DNA from: JAWWBN01 sp033720955
GTDB taxonomy: Bacteria > Acidobacteriota > Thermoanaerobaculia > Multivoradales > JAHEKO01
NCBI GenBank assembly: GCA_033720955.1
Contig: JAWWBN010000033.1
Coordinates: 1-24,254, forward strand
Reading direction: 5' to 3'
DNA length: 24,254 nucleotides
Shown: in pieces, positions 21,387 to 24,254 of the stretch
How positions within the stretch are numbered: position 1 is the first letter of the stretch
How the letters are laid out: each line of letters starts with the position of its first letter
Notes under the pieces: model-generated
Database searches by the model: none
What the model saw: the letters and a program-made list of their open reading frames with translations, nothing else
Told to the model about the DNA's origin: nothing
Translations under genes and position numbers: made by a program

Positions 21387-23129
21387 ATGGTCGCGGTGCC
21401 CCTGGTGGAGGCGGCGCTCCGACCGTTTCGCACCGGCATCCCCGGCGCCGCGGCGATCGTCCAGCATCTGACCCTCTGGGTGGCTTTCCTGGGGGCGGCG
21501 CTGGCGGCTCGGGAGGGGAAGCTCCTGGCGCTCGCCACCGGCGAGATGCTCTCCGGGGGACGGCTCCGCAGCGTCGTCCGGGTGGCGTCGGCCTTCGTCG
21601 GCGCCGCCGCCTCGGTCCTCCTCTGCGGCGCCTCGATCGAGCTGGTGCAGATCGATCGCGCCGACGGCGCCACCATCGGCTTCGGCATCCCGGTGTGGCT
21701 GGCCCAGCTCGCCCTGCCGGTGGCCTTCGCCCTGATCGCCCTGCGGCTGGTCTGGCGGGCCGCCGACTCCTGGCCGGGGAGGCTGGTCGCCTCTTCCGGC
21801 CTGGCCGTCGGGGGGCTGCTGGCGGTCTTCCCGCTCTGGCTGGACGGAGCGGCCAAGCTCCCCGGCCTCCTCCTCCTGGTGGTCGCCGCTTTTCTGGGCA
21901 CTCCGATCTTCGCCGTGCTGGGTGGGGTGGCGGTCTTCCTCTTCCTGAGCGAGGGCATCCCCGCCGCCGCGGTGCCCATCGAGACCTACCGCCTCTCCGT
22001 CTCGCCCACCCTGCCGGCCATCCCGCTCTTCACCCTGGCGGGATACCTCCTGGCCCAGGGGAAGGCCCCCGAGAGACTGGTGCGGGTCTTCCGCGCCTGG
22101 GTGGGCTGGATGCCCGGCGGCACGGCGGTGGTCGCGGCGGTGCTGTGCGCCTTCTTCACCGTCTTCACGGGCGGCTCCGGCGTGACCATCCTCGCCCTGG
22201 GGGGGCTGCTGGTGGTGGCGCTCGAGGCCGACGGCTACCGCGATCGCTTCTCGTTGGGGCTTCTGACCTCCTCCGGCTCGTTGGGGCTGCTCTTCCCGCC
22301 CGCCCTGCCGCTCATCCTCTACGGCATCGTGGCGCAGGTGCCCATCCAGGACCTCTTCGTCGGCGGCCTGCTGCCGGGAGCGCTGATGGTGGGGCTGATC
22401 GCAGCCTGGGGGGTGCGCGAGGGGATCCGGTCGAAGACCCGCCGTCAGCCCTTCCGCGGCCGGGAGGCGCTCCGGGTCCTCTGGGCCGGAAAGTGGGAGC
22501 TGGCGATCCCGATCCTGGTGCTGACCGCCATCTTCAGCGGCATCGCCACCCTGGTGGAGGCGGCTGCGCTCACCGCCGCCTACGCCTTCGTGGTCCAGTG
22601 CTTCGTCCACCGCGACATCTCGCTGCGTCGCGACCTCTTCCGGGTGGTCACCGAGTGCACGGTGCTGGTGGGCGGGGTGCTGATCATCCTCGGGGTGGCC
22701 ATGGGTCTGACGAGCTACCTGGTGGACGCCCAGTTCCCGATGCTGGCTCTCGAGTGGGCCGAGAAGTACCTGGGGTCGAAGCTCCTCTTCCTGCTGGGGC
22801 TCAACCTCTTCCTGCTGGTGGTGGGCTGCCTGATGGACATCTTCTCCGCCATCGTGGTCGTGGTGCCGCTCATCGTGCCGCTGGGGGTCGCCTTCGGCAT
22901 CGACCCGGTGCATCTGGGGATCATCTTCGTAGCCAACCTCGAGCTCGGCTACCTGACCCCGCCGGTCGGTCTCAACCTCTACCTGGCCTCCTACCGCTTC
23001 GAGCGGCCGCTGCTCGCGATCTGGCGCTCGGTCCTGCCGCCACTGGCGATCCTGGGCGTGGGGGTGCTGCTCGTGACCTACGTCCCCTGGCTGACCCTGG
23101 GGCTTCTGCGGCTCCTCGGGCGCGGCTGA
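21387..23129 (+). CDS. dctQM: TRAP transporter fused permease (DctQM)
   Basis: The product (580 residues from ATG 21387) joins the small four-helix DctQ subunit to the large DctM subunit. The DctQ part contains LTLWVAFLGAALAAREGKLLAL. The DctM part begins near residue 155 (VVAAFLGTPIFAVLGG) and includes AIPLFTLAGYLLAQG, FTVFTGGSGVTILALGG, GSLGLLFPPALPLILYGIVAQVPIQDLFVGGLLPGAL and the C-terminal LELGYLTPPVGLNLYLAS. It would drive ligand import with a sodium or proton gradient. The annotated ATG truncates the first helix: 24 more codons (with RRVEESVPNAALAAM) are in frame up to CTG 21312, which overlaps the dctP stop TGA (21313-21315). No ATG, GTG or TTG lies there, so the true start may be CTG 21312. 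Its stop is 10 bp from the convergent stop of the next gene. Confidence 0.88.
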   Translation: MVAVPLVEAALRPFRTGIPGAAAIVQHLTLWVAFLGAALAAREGKLLALATGEMLSGGRLRSVVRVASAFVGAAASVLLCGASIELVQIDRADGATIGFGIPVWLAQLALPVAFALIALRLVWRAADSWPGRLVASSGLAVGGLLAVFPLWLDGAAKLPGLLLLVVAAFLGTPIFAVLGGVAVFLFLSEGIPAAAVPIETYRLSVSPTLPAIPLFTLAGYLLAQGKAPERLVRVFRAWVGWMPGGTAVVAAVLCAFFTVFTGGSGVTILALGGLLVVALEADGYRDRFSLGLLTSSGSLGLLFPPALPLILYGIVAQVPIQDLFVGGLLPGALMVGLIAAWGVREGIRSKTRRQPFRGREALRVLWAGKWELAIPILVLTAIFSGIATLVEAAALTAAYAFVVQCFVHRDISLRRDLFRVVTECTVLVGGVLIILGVAMGLTSYLVDAQFPMLALEWAEKYLGSKLLFLLGLNLFLLVVGCLMDIFSAIVVVVPLIVPLGVAFGIDPVHLGIIFVANLELGYLTPPVGLNLYLASYRFERPLLAIWRSVLPPLAILGVGVLLVTYVPWLTLGLLRLLGRG

Positions 23130-23139
23130 GCCGCGGCGC

Positions 23140-24254
23140 TCACGCCTCGGGCTCGAGACGGAAGCGGTGCGCCCGGCGCTCCGCCTCGACCCGCTCCTCG
23201 TAGGCGGCGCTCTCGAGGTGGCGCTCGAGCCTCCGGCTCAGGGGGATCACCATCGGCATGGGCCGCCAGGCGACGGGCTCGCCGCTGCCCTCGGCCACCA
23301 CCCGGCCGTCGCGCACGGCACGGCTGGCCTCGCCCAGGTCCAACCCCGAGACGGCGCCGGCCACCGCCAGGAACCAGCCCTCGTCCGCCGGATCGGCGAA
23401 GCGGAGGTAGCGCTTCCCCTTGGCGGCGAGGTGGTAGTGCGACGGCACGAAGAGAATGCCGTCGAGCTTGAGCCGCTCGGCCAGCAGCACCAGCAGGGCC
23501 ATCAGGTCCCGCAGGAGCCCGAGACCGGGGTGGCTCTGGCCGGGCAGGGGCGGCCGCTCCGGGTGGAACTCGGCGCGTGGGTTCTGGCTGACCAGCCACT
23601 GGAGCAGGAGGAGCTCGAAGTCGGGCAGGGTGGCCCGGTCGCGCGCCAGCCGCGCCTCGATCAGGAGCTCCCGGCGGTCGGCGTCGCCGAAGACGCGCAG
23701 GGTCTGGCCGGCCGGGTTGTCGAGCTCGAAGACGGGCGTGGGGTGGGCGAAGCCGAGGGAGCGGAGCTGGTCGAAGAGACCGGAGCGCTCCAGGATGAGC
23801 TCGACGCCGTGCGGGGAGAAGTAGTCCAGCAGCCGCGTCCGCCGGGAGACCTCGCCCAGGCTGCCGTAGACGTCCTCCTCCGTGAGGCCCCAGCCCTCCT
23901 CGTCGGTCTTTCCAGGCGGCTCCACGTAGCGGGCGATCTCGCGCAGGCGGGCGAGGGTCGCCTGGTTGGTGGTGGGGACGGGCAGGTCGCGCCGCCCGGA
24001 GAGGAGCCAGGCGAAGAAGCGGGCGCTGTGGCGCCAGGTGTCGCCGCCGTAGCCTCCGGCCAGGACCACCACCAGCGGCGCGCGCCGCCCCAGCCGCTGT
24101 CGCACCGCCTCGACCACCCGGACGTCGCGCTCCAGCATGCCGGCGTCGCTGATCTGCCAGTTGCCCAGCCGGTCGTCGTGGGCGGGATCCGTGCCGGCCA
24201 GGTAGTAGACCAGCTCGGGGACGGGATCGAGGGCCGCCGGCAGGTGCTCGCCGA
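23140..24254 (-). CDS. Histone deacetylase-family protein with extra C-terminal domain (5' end outside window)
   Basis: The 370 visible codons begin inside a class II-like/AcuC-type deacetylase domain. The fragment reads LVYYLAGTDPAHDDRLGNWQISDAGMLERD (about 14-43), where the Asp of GTD is the second zinc-ligand Asp of the family. VVVLAGGYGG follows (about 61-70), with the catalytic Tyr in GGY. The first zinc ligands (DxDxH) and the His-His pair are outside the window. The domain ends near residue 90. About 250 residues then follow that do not belong to the deacetylase fold, including LLLQWLVSQNPRAEF, LPGQSHPGLGLLRD and LDGILFVPSHYH. This second domain is intact, ending in a basic tail. It may be GNAT-like (a glycine-rich PGQxHPGLG next to a hydrophobic helix), which would combine two acetyl-related activities, but that is speculative. 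The substrate is unknown. Confidence 0.85.
   Translation of the reverse strand, partial: GEHLPAALDPVPELVYYLAGTDPAHDDRLGNWQISDAGMLERDVRVVEAVRQRLGRRAPLVVVLAGGYGGDTWRHSARFFAWLLSGRRDLPVPTTNQATLARLREIARYVEPPGKTDEEGWGLTEEDVYGSLGEVSRRTRLLDYFSPHGVELILERSGLFDQLRSLGFAHPTPVFELDNPAGQTLRVFGDADRRELLIEARLARDRATLPDFELLLLQWLVSQNPRAEFHPERPPLPGQSHPGLGLLRDLMALLVLLAERLKLDGILFVPSHYHLAAKGKRYLRFADPADEGWFLAVAGAVSGLDLGEASRAVRDGRVVAEGSGEPVAWRPMPMVIPLSRRLERHLESAAYEERVEAERRAHRFRLEPEA

Noticed and set aside
21279..22913. 544-codon minus-strand frame
   Set aside because: It is antisense to the TRAP permease and is dominated by His, Gln, Glu and Gly, as expected from reversed membrane-protein codons.
23127..23142. TGAGC...GCTCA palindrome at the convergent stops of the permease and deacetylase genes, as a terminator
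   Set aside because: The arms are only 5 bp and are formed largely by the two stop codons. There is no T-tract, so chance is a sufficient explanation.

Overview
This is a GC-rich, densely coded bacterial chromosome segment with 22 protein genes on both strands and no RNA genes, insertion sequences or CRISPR arrays that I can see. Several features fit an Acidobacteriota-like or other little-studied Gram-negative lineage: a copper amine oxidase, DUF1499, DUF502 and DUF4097 proteins, a large secreted beta-propeller/thrombospondin-type-3 protein, a SpoIIE-type phosphatase, and a TRAP transporter with a T-component lipoprotein. The assignment is a judgement from gene content, not a measured placement. 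Nothing looks like a recent mobile island.

Layout. Positions 1-3288 (minus strand): an isoprenylcysteine-methyltransferase-like membrane protein, then a periplasmic Cu/Zn superoxide dismutase with its own promoter, then a PQQ-type beta-propeller carrying a six-helix membrane insertion, then a cupin cut by the window edge. Positions 3360-4291 (plus): a DUF1499 protein and a small secreted Cys-rich protein with one calcium-loop-like motif. Positions 4301-7220: divergent genes for a DUF4198 protein and a complete secreted copper amine oxidase. Positions 7304-8874 (plus): a membrane-anchored protein of unknown function and a DUF4097-type secreted protein. Positions 8882-12055 (minus): a membrane protein built from three copies of one helical hairpin, an NTF2-like lipoprotein, and an M48 metalloprotease with a TPR-like tail.

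Positions 12056-14514 hold a strong promoter, a structured leader of about 195 nt that may be a riboswitch, and the propeller/TSP3 protein. Positions 14728-18187: DUF502 (minus), the fatty-acid thiolase FadI (plus) and a SpoIIE/PP2C phosphatase (minus). Positions 18465-19190: a mono-heme cytochrome c behind another structured leader, closed by a large intrinsic terminator. Positions 19317-23129: a TRAP operon tatT-dctP-dctQM. Positions 23140-24254 (minus): the C-terminal part of a histone-deacetylase-family protein fused to a second domain of about 250 residues.

Start signals fall into two classes. Several genes have TAnnnT 6-9 nt before the start codon and no Shine-Dalgarno sequence, suggesting leaderless mRNAs. 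Others have a strong AGGAGG-type site, and some of those have a clear upstream promoter. The observations most worth following are the deacetylase fusion, the TRAP binding protein lacking the usual ligand-binding arginine, the structured leader at 12188-12384, the membrane-inserted propeller and the triple-hairpin membrane protein.
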